The notes under the pieces are model-generated. The model did not search any database. It saw only the letters and a program-made list of their open reading frames with translations, and was not told the DNA's origin. From a virus: DNA of 64,000 nt. The stretch is from IMG/VR virus record IMGVR_UViG_3300020183_000016, positions 61,741-125,740 of that record, one strand, 5' to 3'. Numbering within the stretch: the stretch's first letter is position 1; each line of letters opens with the position of its first letter. Shown here piece by piece: positions 50,897 to 59,051 of the stretch. The translations under genes were made by a program, and so were the position numbers.

Positions 50897-52870
50897 ATGA
50901 GAAAGACTATTAAAAAAATTTTAAGAGAATATAAAACAATTTTAGAAAATCAGGATATGGTATCTTCTATTTTAAATGTTATTTATTGTAAAGATATTAA
51001 ATATTCTGATAATAGAAGTTATGGTACAAAGGGTTGGACACAAAAAAATTTAAAAAAAAGTAATGGAAATTTTCCACCTCTTATAAAAAGAGATGATCAA
51101 ATAGATAAGATGTGCAATTGTTGTGCCGATGGAAAATATATTAGGGATATTAAATGTGAAGATGCATATATAGAACATTTAAGAAAGCATGATTTTACAA
51201 CAAAGAACTTTTTATGGTATAAAAAAAATTGTGACACTAAAAAACAAAAAGAACAAAAGACTAAAAAACAAAAAGAACAAAATCCGAATAGAAAAATAAG
51301 TATACTTAATGACACATCAATAACTATTGTAGAAGATGATTTAACTTATAAATTACCACCCCCTCCTTCACCGCCAGATCCTAATTTTATGCTATCATTA
51401 ATGGGTAATATTGTGCAAGAATCTTTTGATTTTTTAAAACCACATGAATATGCTTGGATAATGAGTGAATTTGTTAAATTTGATGAGGAAAAGCCTAAAT
51501 GGTGGGATTTATTGGGTAAGGCAAAAAGATACGCTAGAAATAAAGTGCTTGACTGGACAAATTTTTTATCTTGGGATATTATGTTAGAAGTAGATGATTT
51601 TTCTATAAAATATGGTGTCACTAAAGAAGGTACAAGTCAAGGAAATGTATATATAAGTATGAAGATTGCCATAAATAATGGTGTTAAAAGAATTGCGACA
51701 ATTAGAGTGGAGAGTGAATGTAAAGCAAAAATAGAATTAGTAGATAATATTTTTAATTGTGTAATAACAGATTATGCTTTATACGGAGATGTAGTTTCAA
51801 TGTTTGATTTTAAATTAAGTATGGGTAGTAGTAATATTTTACACATTACTAAAGGCGATTACATTGATATACCGATAGATTTAAATGAATACATTAAATT
51901 AGATTTTGAATACGAAATTCCTATACCTTCATATATGTCATTTAATGTAAGTATTCCTGAAAATGAAAAAATTTTGTACGGTTCTTTAACTAAAGGAAGT
52001 AAAAAAATTGAAGTTACAAACGAAAGCACTTTATTTTCTTCATTTATAGAAATTTCTAATACTCCACCAAAAATAAATGAAAGTAACAAAAGACATTTAT
52101 CTTCCATAAAACAAAAATTTAGTGATAAAATATTTAAAATTATAAATGAACAGGACAATGTCATTGAAAAAACTAATAATGTTCAAATGATGATTAATTT
52201 TAATATAGTGCAAAAAATATTAAACCATATAGGATCAATAACTTTTAAACATAAAGTATCGGATTTTGTTGATAGTAGTTTAATAGATGAAAGATTAAAC
52301 ATTGTCTGGGATAAAATAAAAGATAATGATGTAATTTTAACTATTAGTAATTTATACACGTACAATATTTCAAGTAGTTTAATAGGGTTATCTGGTGTTG
52401 CAACAATAAAGTCACAACCACTATTTGTAATTAAAAAAACAAACGGTAACATTTTAGGTTATGATATAGACATCAGTTTAGATTCAAATAATTTGGTACA
52501 AAAAAACATACCATTTAGCTCTACAATATATGTTAAAAATGAAGGTACAATAATAAAGATGGGTATGGGTAGTTTAAAATTAAATATCCATAAATTTTTT
52601 AAATTAGGTATAAAAGAAAAAAGTGATCAATTAGACGCAGAATTCGATTTCATCCCAAATGCGAAAGATAGTGAAATAACGTACCCTACTGGTGAGAAAT
52701 CACCGTTTAAATTAGAGTTCCCTATACCCCCGATTAAAAAAGAAGAAATAGATATAACTTTTGGTGGCAATAAAAGAAGTGTAATCATACAACCATCGAA
52801 CCAATATCAAATAACTCTTACTGAAAGTTTAGTAAGTAGTCTTACACAAGTTAAATTAGAAACTATTTAA
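50897..52870 (+). CDS. Large putative capsid-targeted protein, 657 residues
   Basis: The N-terminus MRKTIKKILREYKTILEN has two [I/L]-x-E sites. A Cys-containing region follows (VIYCKDIKY, CNCCADGKYIRDIKCEDAYI), then a Lys/Gln linker, a helical segment, and a long beta-rich region with repeated FELSM/DFKLSMG-like strands. A proline-rich KLPPPPSPPDP linker lies near 150. It resembles no family I know. An internal head or ejected protein is inferred from the N-terminus; an ATATTTAATAA-like motif lies upstream near 50865. Confidence 0.6.
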   Translation: MRKTIKKILREYKTILENQDMVSSILNVIYCKDIKYSDNRSYGTKGWTQKNLKKSNGNFPPLIKRDDQIDKMCNCCADGKYIRDIKCEDAYIEHLRKHDFTTKNFLWYKKNCDTKKQKEQKTKKQKEQNPNRKISILNDTSITIVEDDLTYKLPPPPSPPDPNFMLSLMGNIVQESFDFLKPHEYAWIMSEFVKFDEEKPKWWDLLGKAKRYARNKVLDWTNFLSWDIMLEVDDFSIKYGVTKEGTSQGNVYISMKIAINNGVKRIATIRVESECKAKIELVDNIFNCVITDYALYGDVVSMFDFKLSMGSSNILHITKGDYIDIPIDLNEYIKLDFEYEIPIPSYMSFNVSIPENEKILYGSLTKGSKKIEVTNESTLFSSFIEISNTPPKINESNKRHLSSIKQKFSDKIFKIINEQDNVIEKTNNVQMMINFNIVQKILNHIGSITFKHKVSDFVDSSLIDERLNIVWDKIKDNDVILTISNLYTYNISSSLIGLSGVATIKSQPLFVIKKTNGNILGYDIDISLDSNNLVQKNIPFSSTIYVKNEGTIIKMGMGSLKLNIHKFFKLGIKEKSDQLDAEFDFIPNAKDSEITYPTGEKSPFKLEFPIPPIKKEEIDITFGGNKRSVIIQPSNQYQITLTESLVSSLTQVKLETI

Positions 52871-52900
52871 AAAATATTTGTTTTTTTGATTTATTGTTCT

Positions 52901-52908
52901 TATTTTTG
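52901..52908 (+). promoter_or_regulatory. Bacteroidota-type promoter -7 element (TATTTTTG)
   Basis: The TAnnTTTG match ends 12 bases before the ATG at 52921. Confidence 0.55.
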
Positions 52909-52920
52909 TAAAAAAACATT

Positions 52921-53082
52921 ATGGGAACACCACAAATCATTATTTTAGTATTATTTTCTTTAGGTTTATTGTCTGCCGCACATTTACATGGTAAAGAAAG
53001 AACTCCTCATAATTTTTGGGTTGTTTTAATTGCCGTTTTTATTTATGTATCTATTTTAATGTGGGGAGGATTTTTTAATTAA
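52921..53082 (+). CDS. Small two-helix membrane protein, 53 residues
   Basis: ATG 52921 opens MGTPQIIILVLFSLGLLSAA, a polar HLHGKERTPHNFW loop and a second helix ending MWGGFFN. This pattern is common in phages and prophages as a small conserved membrane protein of unknown role. It has a good promoter. Confidence 0.65.
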   Translation: MGTPQIIILVLFSLGLLSAAHLHGKERTPHNFWVVLIAVFIYVSILMWGGFFN

Positions 53083-53088
53083 AATATT

Positions 53089-53253
53089 ATGTATAAAAGA
53101 ACAGTAGAGGACATTGAACGTGACTTATACATGGCTCAGTTCAATGTAAAAAGATGTCAATACAATGACCATTTATTTGATATGGAAAAATGGGAATATG
53201 AAGTTGATTTACTTAAAGAAGAATTAGAAAAAGTTAAAAATGAAACTAATTAA
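53089..53253 (+). CDS. Small coiled-coil protein, 54 residues
   Basis: The frame MYKRTVEDIERDLYMAQFNV... is helical, ending in LLKEELEKVKNETN. It begins six bases after the previous stop and overlaps the next short frame. Confidence 0.5.
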   Translation: MYKRTVEDIERDLYMAQFNVKRCQYNDHLFDMEKWEYEVDLLKEELEKVKNETN

Positions 53254-53329
53254 GAAAAATAAGGGTGGTATAATCTTTATGATGGTGAAATTAGATTCTG
53301 ACGGATGTTTAATACTTAGAAGAATATGA
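53240..53329 (+). CDS. Very small protein, 29 residues
   Basis: An ATG inside the end of the previous gene opens MKLIKKNKGGIIFMMVKLDS..., whose TGA overlaps the next ATG (ATGA). The two overlaps give modest support. Confidence 0.4.
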   Translation: MKLIKKNKGGIIFMMVKLDSDGCLILRRI

Positions 53330-54018
53330 AAAAGAAAATTACATTTATTAGTGATACCCACACTAAACATTTACAGATAAAAGATTTTCTAACTGGTGGG
53401 GATATTCTAATTTGTAGTGGTGATATATCTAGTAGAGGTTATATTACTGAAATAGAAAATTTTATTAGGTGGTATGATGAAATAAATAATTACGATACCA
53501 AAATATTTATTGCGGGTAATCACGATTTTGGTTTTCAAGATAATCACGATAATATTAAAGGGAAATTAACAGGTTATAAAACTGTTGAGTATCTTCAAGA
53601 TGAAAGAATTGATCTTTGGGATCAAGAAGATCAACAATTAGTTATTTATGGTTCACCTTGGCAACCTGAGTTCCGTAGTTGGGCATTTAATCTACCTAGA
53701 GGTGAAAAAATTAAAGAGAAGTGGGATATGATTCCACGTGATACCGATATTTTAATTACACACGGTCCACCATACGGTAAATTAGATTATGTGTATTATG
53801 ATAATTTAAATGTTGGTTGTGAGGAACTATTAAAAGTGGTGGAAGAAATAAAACCTAAAATACATGTGTTTGGGCATATTCACGAAGGGTATGGTTATGT
53901 ATTCGATGGTAACACTCATTATATTAATGCGGCAGTATTAAATGGTAGATATGAATTTAGAAACAAACCAGTTAATGTTGAGTGGGACATGATAACCAAT
54001 GAAATAGAATTTTTATGA
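53326..54018 (+). CDS. Calcineurin-like metallophosphoesterase
   Basis: The 230-residue protein has FISDTHTKH, LICSGDISSRG, FIAGNHDFGF, LITHGPP and HVFGHIHEGYG, which are the five metal-binding motifs of class III metallophosphoesterases. Relatives hydrolyse phosphodiesters, including cyclic nucleotides and RNA 2',3'-cyclic phosphates. It starts a tightly linked run with a small paralogue, a cREC-type protein and a HAD protein, which points to nucleotide or RNA end chemistry. Confidence 0.85.
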   Translation: MKKKITFISDTHTKHLQIKDFLTGGDILICSGDISSRGYITEIENFIRWYDEINNYDTKIFIAGNHDFGFQDNHDNIKGKLTGYKTVEYLQDERIDLWDQEDQQLVIYGSPWQPEFRSWAFNLPRGEKIKEKWDMIPRDTDILITHGPPYGKLDYVYYDNLNVGCEELLKVVEEIKPKIHVFGHIHEGYGYVFDGNTHYINAAVLNGRYEFRNKPVNVEWDMITNEIEFL

Positions 54019-54323
54019 AATCAATAAATCAAATATTCAAAACGAACAATTCACTTATGGAAGAACCAGAAGTAGTTGAATTAATTGATTATTGTAAAGA
54101 TTTAGAAGATGAGGTTGTCGAGTATAAACAAAAAAATGATCAAACTATAATTTTAAAACAACTTATTTCTGAAATTAATAAAAGTTGTTTTGAATTATTA
54201 GAAGATGATAAAAGGGCTGAAAGGTGGGAAGGTGATTTTGATAAGGTTGATTTTAAAGAATCTATTATTAATTTAAGAGAGTATATAATAAAATATTGTT
54301 TAGATAATAAAATAAATTTATGA
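54015..54323 (+). CDS. Small protein, paralogue of the gene at 25477
   Basis: The 102-residue protein overlaps the phosphoesterase stop by four bases and shares the opening pattern (MEEPEVVELIDYCKDLE) with the gene at 25477. Both have a helical second half. Two copies in different operons suggest a repeated regulatory or adaptor role, but no function is known. Confidence 0.65.
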   Translation: MKSINQIFKTNNSLMEEPEVVELIDYCKDLEDEVVEYKQKNDQTIILKQLISEINKSCFELLEDDKRAERWEGDFDKVDFKESIINLREYIIKYCLDNKINL

Positions 54324-54757
54324 ATAAGTATAGAATATATTTAGATGACATTAGGACACCTGTTAGTCCTAATAATGAATGGATTGATGGTTTTGAGGAA
54401 TGGACAGTTGTACGTTCCTATGAAGAATTTGTCCAAAAAGTAAATTCATTAGGACTAAAGAATATTGAATTAATTTCATTGGATCACGATTTAGGTGATT
54501 CGGCAATGCAGGAATGGCATTATGGTGTAGTTAAAAACTATACGATTAATTACGATAACATCACCGAAAAAACTGGATATGATTGTGCCAAATGGTTGGT
54601 TAATCAATGGATGGATGGTAAACCAGTTGTTAGGGTGGTAACTCATTCGGCAAACGCAATTGGTAGTGCCAACATTATGGGTTACATAAATAATTACTTA
54701 CACTTAAATAGATTACCACAAGATTGTGTAAGAGTACAAATAGAACATACAGTTTAA
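54320..54757 (+). CDS. Cyclic-phosphate-processing receiver-like (cREC) protein
   Basis: The 145-residue protein matches the cREC pattern: YRIYLDDIRTP at the start, VVRSYEEFV, LISLDHDLGD in the middle, KTGYDCAKWLV, and VVTHSANAIGSANIMGYIN near the end. These Asp, His and Ser residues form the proposed active site of a receiver-like fold that has been linked by comparative genomics to RNA repair and cyclic-phosphate removal. It overlaps its upstream neighbour and ends one base before the HAD gene. Confidence 0.75.
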   Translation: MNKYRIYLDDIRTPVSPNNEWIDGFEEWTVVRSYEEFVQKVNSLGLKNIELISLDHDLGDSAMQEWHYGVVKNYTINYDNITEKTGYDCAKWLVNQWMDGKPVVRVVTHSANAIGSANIMGYINNYLHLNRLPQDCVRVQIEHTV

Positions 54758-54758
54758 T

Positions 54759-55319
54759 ATGAAAGTAATATTTTTAGATCACGATGGAGTGATATGTTTA
54801 TCCCAACAATGGGGTGGACGATATAAGAAAAAAGGTTATGATTCAAATACTGAAACTCCTTTAGATATCAGAATGGATAGTTTTGATGAAAAGGCGGTTA
54901 AAGTTCTTAATAATATTATTGAAGAAACTGGTTGTGAATTAGTTATTAGTTCTGATTGGAAAAGATGGGGTACATTGGAACAAATGAAGGAAATGTACGA
55001 AACAAGAGGTATTAAACAACCTATTGATTTAACCCCAATGATACAAAATTGTACTGCACACAGTAACACATTTATATGGTCACCGAGATGGGATTCAGAA
55101 CAAACTAGAGTTCTTGAAATTAATCAGTATCTACACGATCACCCCGAAATAACTCATTGGGTTGCCATTGATGATTTAGATTTAGGTAAGAATGGTGAAG
55201 GATGGAAAGATTGGGGGTTAGATAATTTTGTACTTTGTAAAAGACCGTATAATGAAGGAATAAAACAATTAGGTTTAAAAGAAAAGATATTAAAATTTTT
55301 AAGTGATGAGTTACTATAG
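54759..55319 (+). CDS. HAD-type phosphatase, RNA-repair-associated form
   Basis: The 186-residue protein starts VIFLDHDGVICLS (DxD catalytic pair at residues 7 and 9), has CELVISSDWKRWG, PIDLTPMIQ and HWVAIDDLDLG near the C-terminus. It resembles the HAD domain described in Swiss-Army-knife RNA repair proteins, which are proposed to remove phosphates from broken RNA ends. The next gene overlaps it by 14 bases. Confidence 0.75.
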   Translation: MKVIFLDHDGVICLSQQWGGRYKKKGYDSNTETPLDIRMDSFDEKAVKVLNNIIEETGCELVISSDWKRWGTLEQMKEMYETRGIKQPIDLTPMIQNCTAHSNTFIWSPRWDSEQTRVLEINQYLHDHPEITHWVAIDDLDLGKNGEGWKDWGLDNFVLCKRPYNEGIKQLGLKEKILKFLSDELL

Positions 55320-55569
55320 AATTAAAATTGAGGAATTAAAGGATGGTGAGACAAAATATATACCACAAAAAGGTTATTTAATAACTCGTAGAAGTTTTTT
55401 ACAAAGTAAATCTGAAATAAGGTGGGAAAATATGTTTTGTGGTTCATTTAGTAGTGAATCTCTCGCATTGGAAAGGATAGAGTTAGATAAAAAATTGGAA
55501 GAACAAAAAAAAGGTAAAGAAATATTAAAAACGACATATAAAATAATTGATGCGGGTTATTTACTTTAA
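55306..55569 (+). CDS. Small hypothetical protein, 87 residues
   Basis: ATG 55306 (MSYYRIKIEELKDGETKY) is preferred over the in-frame GTG at 55303. The protein is alpha/beta with FCGSFSSESLALERIELDKK and an otherwise charged body. No role is visible. Confidence 0.55.
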   Translation: MSYYRIKIEELKDGETKYIPQKGYLITRRSFLQSKSEIRWENMFCGSFSSESLALERIELDKKLEEQKKGKEILKTTYKIIDAGYLL

Positions 55570-55640
55570 AATTAAAAATTAGTATTTTTATTAAAAAATC
55601 AATTGAAATTGTTAAGGAAATTGAAAGGATTTTAGATAAA

Positions 55641-55748
55641 ATGGGTGAAGAAATAATAGAAAATAATGACCCCGAAAAAATGTCTGAAGTTGTAAATAAC
55701 TACCAACATTATAAAGAAATATTAAAAAAACAAAATAAAAATATATGA
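55641..55748 (+). CDS. Very small helical protein, 35 residues or longer
   Basis: From ATG 55641 the frame reads MGEEIIENNDPEKMSEVVNN..., and its TGA overlaps the next ATG. The same frame stays open upstream with helical, protein-like sequence (EIVKEIERILDK), so translation may begin at an ATT or other non-standard codon near 55600. Confidence 0.45.
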   Translation: MGEEIIENNDPEKMSEVVNNYQHYKEILKKQNKNI

Positions 55749-56005
55749 GTAAGGCAAATTTAGAATTTGATTTAACAGATTTCGATGATAGAATGGAATT
55801 CGAAAGATTTAATAAATCCACCGATATGGCAATGGTATTGTGGGAAATGGTTTATAATACTAAAAAAAAATTATATTATAAATTTGAGGATATGGAAGAA
55901 AAAGGTGAAAAACCAACCCCATATGACGGTGTTGATTCATTTTTAGAATGTTTAATTGAAGAATTAAATGATAGGGGTATTATAATAGATAAATTAATTG
56001 TTTAA
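55745..56005 (+). CDS. Hypothetical protein, 86 residues
   Basis: The protein is acidic, starting MSKANLEFDLTDFDDRMEFE, with LWEMVYNTKKKLYYKFE and VDSFLECLIEELNDRGI. This composition recurs in phage proteins of unknown function. It is packed on both sides. Confidence 0.55.
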   Translation: MSKANLEFDLTDFDDRMEFERFNKSTDMAMVLWEMVYNTKKKLYYKFEDMEEKGEKPTPYDGVDSFLECLIEELNDRGIIIDKLIV

Positions 56006-56006
56006 T

Positions 56007-56099
56007 ATGAAAACATTAAAAAAAATAATAAAGTATATTAATTTTTTGGAAAAAGAAAAAATTAATTCTATGATTTATTGTGGAAGAAATTTTAATTAA
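56007..56099 (+). CDS. Very small protein, 30 residues
   Basis: The frame MKTLKKIIKYINFLEKEKIN... ends MIYCGRNFN. It starts one base after the previous stop and ends three bases before the next start. The end motif also looks like a small phage family. Confidence 0.45.
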   Translation: MKTLKKIIKYINFLEKEKINSMIYCGRNFN

Positions 56100-56102
56100 G
56101 AT

Positions 56103-56384
56103 ATGAGTGATTTTTTATTAGTCTGTAAAGAAATTTCTGAAAGGTTATCTAACCTACCATACGATAATGGAGATTCTTCCGATATAGGGAATGAGATAGG
56201 AATTGTTTTAGGACTTTTCTTGTCTGAAGGTTCTTTTGGTTGGGAGGAAGATGATTTTATCTCTGGTATAAAACACGGTATAGATTTAAAAAAGAATCAA
56301 GAATTTTATTTATCTGAAATGATGAAGAAAGATCAAGAAAACGGATTATACGATAATTTAGATGGATTTGACAAAGATAAATAA
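56103..56384 (+). CDS. Hypothetical protein, 93 residues
   Basis: An acidic, helical protein (EISERLSNLPYDNGDSSDIG, GWEEDDFISGIKHGID). No domain is visible. Confidence 0.55.
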   Translation: MSDFLLVCKEISERLSNLPYDNGDSSDIGNEIGIVLGLFLSEGSFGWEEDDFISGIKHGIDLKKNQEFYLSEMMKKDQENGLYDNLDGFDKDK

Positions 56385-56409
56385 AATTATTAACTTTAAA
56401 TAAAAAAAT

Positions 56410-56790
56410 ATGATGACTAATGAACAAATGAATGAATTTTTAGTTTCCATTGGGGGATTAGAAAACGGTTTTTATTCGGATAGACAACCCATTACTGATT
56501 GTAACTTTTTTGATGTAAATAATGGTTGGTTTGAATTGATAAAAGAATTAATTGAAGATTTAATATCTTTAGGTTGGGATAAACAAACCTGTCAAGTTAA
56601 AGAAAAATTTGGTGGACTTAGATTTTATATTAATGGTGGAACTGATGAAATCTTTAATAGAATAATTGAGGCAGAAAGAAAGAGTTATGAGATATGTGAA
56701 GAAACGGGAAAACCTGGTAAATTAAGAACAGATCTTGGTTGGCACAGAACTCTTTGTGATGAAGAATATGAAAAATTTAAAAATAGATAA
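56410..56790 (+). CDS. Conserved phage protein with QVKEKFGGLRFY motif
   Basis: The 126-residue protein has GWFELIKELIEDLISLGWD, then QVKEKFGGLRFYINGG and a C-terminal ICEETGKPGKLR with a possible zinc site, ending near a TLCDEEY. This arrangement is found in a wide phage family, function unknown. The next gene starts one base after the stop. Confidence 0.65.
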   Translation: MMTNEQMNEFLVSIGGLENGFYSDRQPITDCNFFDVNNGWFELIKELIEDLISLGWDKQTCQVKEKFGGLRFYINGGTDEIFNRIIEAERKSYEICEETGKPGKLRTDLGWHRTLCDEEYEKFKNR

Positions 56791-56791
56791 A

Positions 56792-57064
56792 ATGAAATAT
56801 AGAAAAAAACCAGTAGAAATTGAAGCGGTACAATGGGTATCTGATAACATTGAACAAGTTTATGAAATGTTAGGTGATAACTTAATAATAGGCGGCGATG
56901 AAAATGATTTAAAACATTTCATTAATACGTTAGAAGGTGAAATGGAATTGTCTTGGGGTGATTATGTCATCAAAGGAGTTAAAGGCGAATTTTATCCTTG
57001 CAAACCAGATATTTTTGAATTAACATACGAAATAGTAGAAAAAACAAATGAAATTGGAATATAG
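56792..57064 (+). CDS. Conserved prophage/phage protein (MKYRKKPVEIEAVQW type)
   Basis: ATG 56792 gives 90 residues and is preferred over in-frame ATGs that lie inside the previous gene. The protein has MKYRKKPVEIEAVQWV at its start and WGDYVIKGVKGEFYPCKPDI near its end, both hallmarks of a very common phage family of unknown role. It overlaps the next gene by 17 bases. Confidence 0.75.
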   Translation: MKYRKKPVEIEAVQWVSDNIEQVYEMLGDNLIIGGDENDLKHFINTLEGEMELSWGDYVIKGVKGEFYPCKPDIFELTYEIVEKTNEIGI

Positions 57065-57338
57065 ATTTATAAACAGATACAGTAACGAAATACTTTTCAT
57101 TAGGGAAGGTGATTCTTTCGAAATGAAGGGTGGTGATTACTACAGATATCTATTCAATGTGGACGATGAAGGTAATTTTTTAAATTACGATGCGATTGAT
57201 CCATCTGGTGGTCCTTATATTAGTGTTGGGATGGATATGGAATATATACACGAAGACTTAAAAGGTTTAGTTATTGAATCCATAGAAAGAAATAAGGAAG
57301 GTAATGAAAAAATAATATTAAAAACGAAATTATTATGA
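57048..57338 (+). CDS. Hypothetical protein, 96 residues
   Basis: A beta-rich protein (YRFINRYSNEILFIREGDSF, AIDPSGGPYISVGMDMEY) overlapping both neighbours. It could be a small barrel or SH3-like fold. The role is unknown. Confidence 0.55.
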   Translation: MKLEYRFINRYSNEILFIREGDSFEMKGGDYYRYLFNVDDEGNFLNYDAIDPSGGPYISVGMDMEYIHEDLKGLVIESIERNKEGNEKIILKTKLL

Positions 57339-57721
57339 CATACGAAGAATTTTTAAGTATATTAATGTCTTACAAAAAGTTAAATGAAGACTTTACAGAA
57401 TTATACCAAATGGGATTTGATTTTTTAGAAGGTAAATATAAGTTAGAAGAAGGTGTATCTAGGATGTTAGATAGTATTTTATCTTCACATTACACAGAAG
57501 AAGGTGTTGATTGGATTAATTGGTTTATGTTTGATAGTGATTGGGGTACTAGAGATTGGAGTAGATTGCCTGTATATGATACATCAGGTAAATTAATTCA
57601 CGACGCGGATTCAATGAAGGCGTATGGTGCGAAAGATGAGAATGATAACCCTATATGTTTTTCATTTGAATCCACATATGAGTATACGAAACAATATTTA
57701 AAAAATAAAAAAGATGAATAG
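57335..57721 (+). CDS. Hypothetical protein, 128 residues
   Basis: The protein has a helical first half and a Trp-rich middle (GVDWINWFMFDSDWGTRDWS) with PICFSFESTYEYTKQYL near the end, similar to other phage hypotheticals. It overlaps both neighbours by a few bases. Confidence 0.6.
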   Translation: MTYEEFLSILMSYKKLNEDFTELYQMGFDFLEGKYKLEEGVSRMLDSILSSHYTEEGVDWINWFMFDSDWGTRDWSRLPVYDTSGKLIHDADSMKAYGAKDENDNPICFSFESTYEYTKQYLKNKKDE

Positions 57722-58316
57722 ATTAGAATTAACAGACGAACAACTTTGGTTGGTTCAACAGGCATTAGATTTTTATTCTAGGGTAGGTATCGGTCAATTT
57801 ACTGTAATTAAAGATCACCCAACATTTGAAAGATATTTGGAAGAAGTGTGTAGACCTGTTAAAGATCCTGAAGTTGGTGATAGAACGTCACAAGGTGAAA
57901 TATTAGAAATTAAAGATGGTAAGGCATTAATTAATGGTTCTGTAAGTAAAGAAACTGGACATTGGTGTGAAGAAAAAGAATGGAAACCAATTAAAGAAGT
58001 TAAATTAAGTACAGATTATTCTAAGTATCATAGATTGAGGGATAATGTAGATATGATGTTGATACAACCTCGTAATGTTTTAATAAACGATACAACTATG
58101 AATAGTAATGGTTCTTGGGGTATTCATCATCCATCTGTTGATGATAGTTGTAGGATGGCGTTTGATATGGTACAAGTTATAAGACACGAAAGGTGGAAGA
58201 AAAATCCTAATAGAAATACTATGACAGTTGATTCTCATACACATTTTACACACAGAAAGGATAATTCATCTAATAAAATTAAATGTGAATTAAATGTAGA
58301 AGATGAAAATAAATAA
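57714..58316 (+). CDS. Conserved phage protein, 200 residues
   Basis: The N-terminal ~45 residues (LTDEQLWLVQQALDFYSRVG, then GQFTVIKDHPTFERYLEE) form a block often seen in phages; a GDRTSQGEILEIKDGKALI beta segment and a His-rich C-terminal half (SWGIHHPSVDD, HTHFTHRKD) follow. The His residues may bind metal. The function is unknown. Confidence 0.65.
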   Translation: MNRLELTDEQLWLVQQALDFYSRVGIGQFTVIKDHPTFERYLEEVCRPVKDPEVGDRTSQGEILEIKDGKALINGSVSKETGHWCEEKEWKPIKEVKLSTDYSKYHRLRDNVDMMLIQPRNVLINDTTMNSNGSWGIHHPSVDDSCRMAFDMVQVIRHERWKKNPNRNTMTVDSHTHFTHRKDNSSNKIKCELNVEDENK

Positions 58317-58500
58317 TATTATATTTTTTTGTAGCGAATGGAGTACTTGGAATGGATTCGTCCTACATTTATTTCACTACGATGGATTTATTTTTGACAG
58401 ATATTTTGATAATTCATTATTTAGTATTAATTTTAGTAAAAATTTCTTATATATAGATTTATTTTTTATGACTTTTAAAATTTATAGTAATTTGAAATGA
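58303..58500 (+). CDS. Small aromatic-rich protein, 65 residues
   Basis: The frame from 58303 (MKINNIIFFCSEWSTWNGFV...) is very rich in Phe, Tyr and Ile and overlaps both neighbours. It may associate with membranes. Support is the packing and consistent overlap. Confidence 0.5.
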   Translation: MKINNIIFFCSEWSTWNGFVLHLFHYDGFIFDRYFDNSLFSINFSKNFLYIDLFFMTFKIYSNLK

Positions 58501-58667
58501 AAAAATATGATCAACATAAAATGAAGAGAACACAGATACGTCAACAACAAGTTGAAGATGGTTTTTTTGATGGTCGTTTTGTTTCTAGATCGGAAACACC
58601 TAAAAATTTATATAGTAGAAAATTAAAACATAGAAAAAATAATGGAGACAATCCAAACATCATTTAA
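58497..58667 (+). CDS. Small basic protein, 56 residues
   Basis: ATG 58497 overlaps the previous stop (ATGA) and opens MKKYDQHKMKRTQIRQQQVE, then DGFFDGRFVSRSETPKNLYS and a basic end. The strong positive charge suggests RNA or DNA binding. It overlaps the next gene by 26 bases. Confidence 0.5.
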   Translation: MKKYDQHKMKRTQIRQQQVEDGFFDGRFVSRSETPKNLYSRKLKHRKNNGDNPNII

Positions 58668-58968
58668 TGATTTATATGTAGGTAAAGAATTTATCTATAA
58701 GAGTAAATACGGTAGAACCAAAGGTATAGTTAAATCAGTAAAAGTTAATACATCATTTATTTTCGATGAAGATACACAAAATTCTTTGTCGTATATTGCG
58801 GATCATTCCGTTAAAGGTACAAAAACTTTGGAAAAACCTGTATTAAGTGGTGAAAAAAGATACATCGCACTTCAACCACAAATCCTTATTGAGTCTACAA
58901 ATGGGGTAATCTACGAATTAAAAGATTGTTATTTTTTGACTGAAGATGAAAATAAATTCGGTTTTTAA
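58642..58968 (+). CDS. Hypothetical protein, 108 residues
   Basis: A beta-rich small protein (LYVGKEFIYKSKYGRTKGIV, PVLSGEKRYIALQPQILIES). It precedes the promoter of the RNA cluster, and its end overlaps the TTGAC region. No function is visible. Confidence 0.6.
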   Translation: METIQTSFNDLYVGKEFIYKSKYGRTKGIVKSVKVNTSFIFDEDTQNSLSYIADHSVKGTKTLEKPVLSGEKRYIALQPQILIESTNGVIYELKDCYFLTEDENKFGF

Positions 58969-58975
58969 AAAATAT

Positions 58976-59006
58976 TTGACAATTCGGTTTTTTATTTTTA
59001 ACTTTG
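58976..59006 (+). promoter_or_regulatory. Full Bacteroidota-type promoter for the RNA cluster (TTGAC - 18 bp - TAACTTTG)
   Basis: TTGAC (58976-58980) and TAACTTTG (58999-59006) are spaced as in the promoters at 36441 and 50487. Transcription would start about 20 bases before the 14-bp inverted repeat at 59030. Confidence 0.8.
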
Positions 59007-59029
59007 TAAAAGAAAATTAGTTCATTGAC

Positions 59030-59043
59030 ATATTGGTTATAAA
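59030..59043 (+). repeat. Left arm of a 14-bp perfect inverted repeat
   Basis: ATATTGGTTATAAA here is the exact reverse complement of TTTATAACCAATAT at 61297-61310. The two arms enclose the whole tRNA and RNA cluster. Confidence 0.85.
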
Positions 59044-59051
59044 GAATAAAA

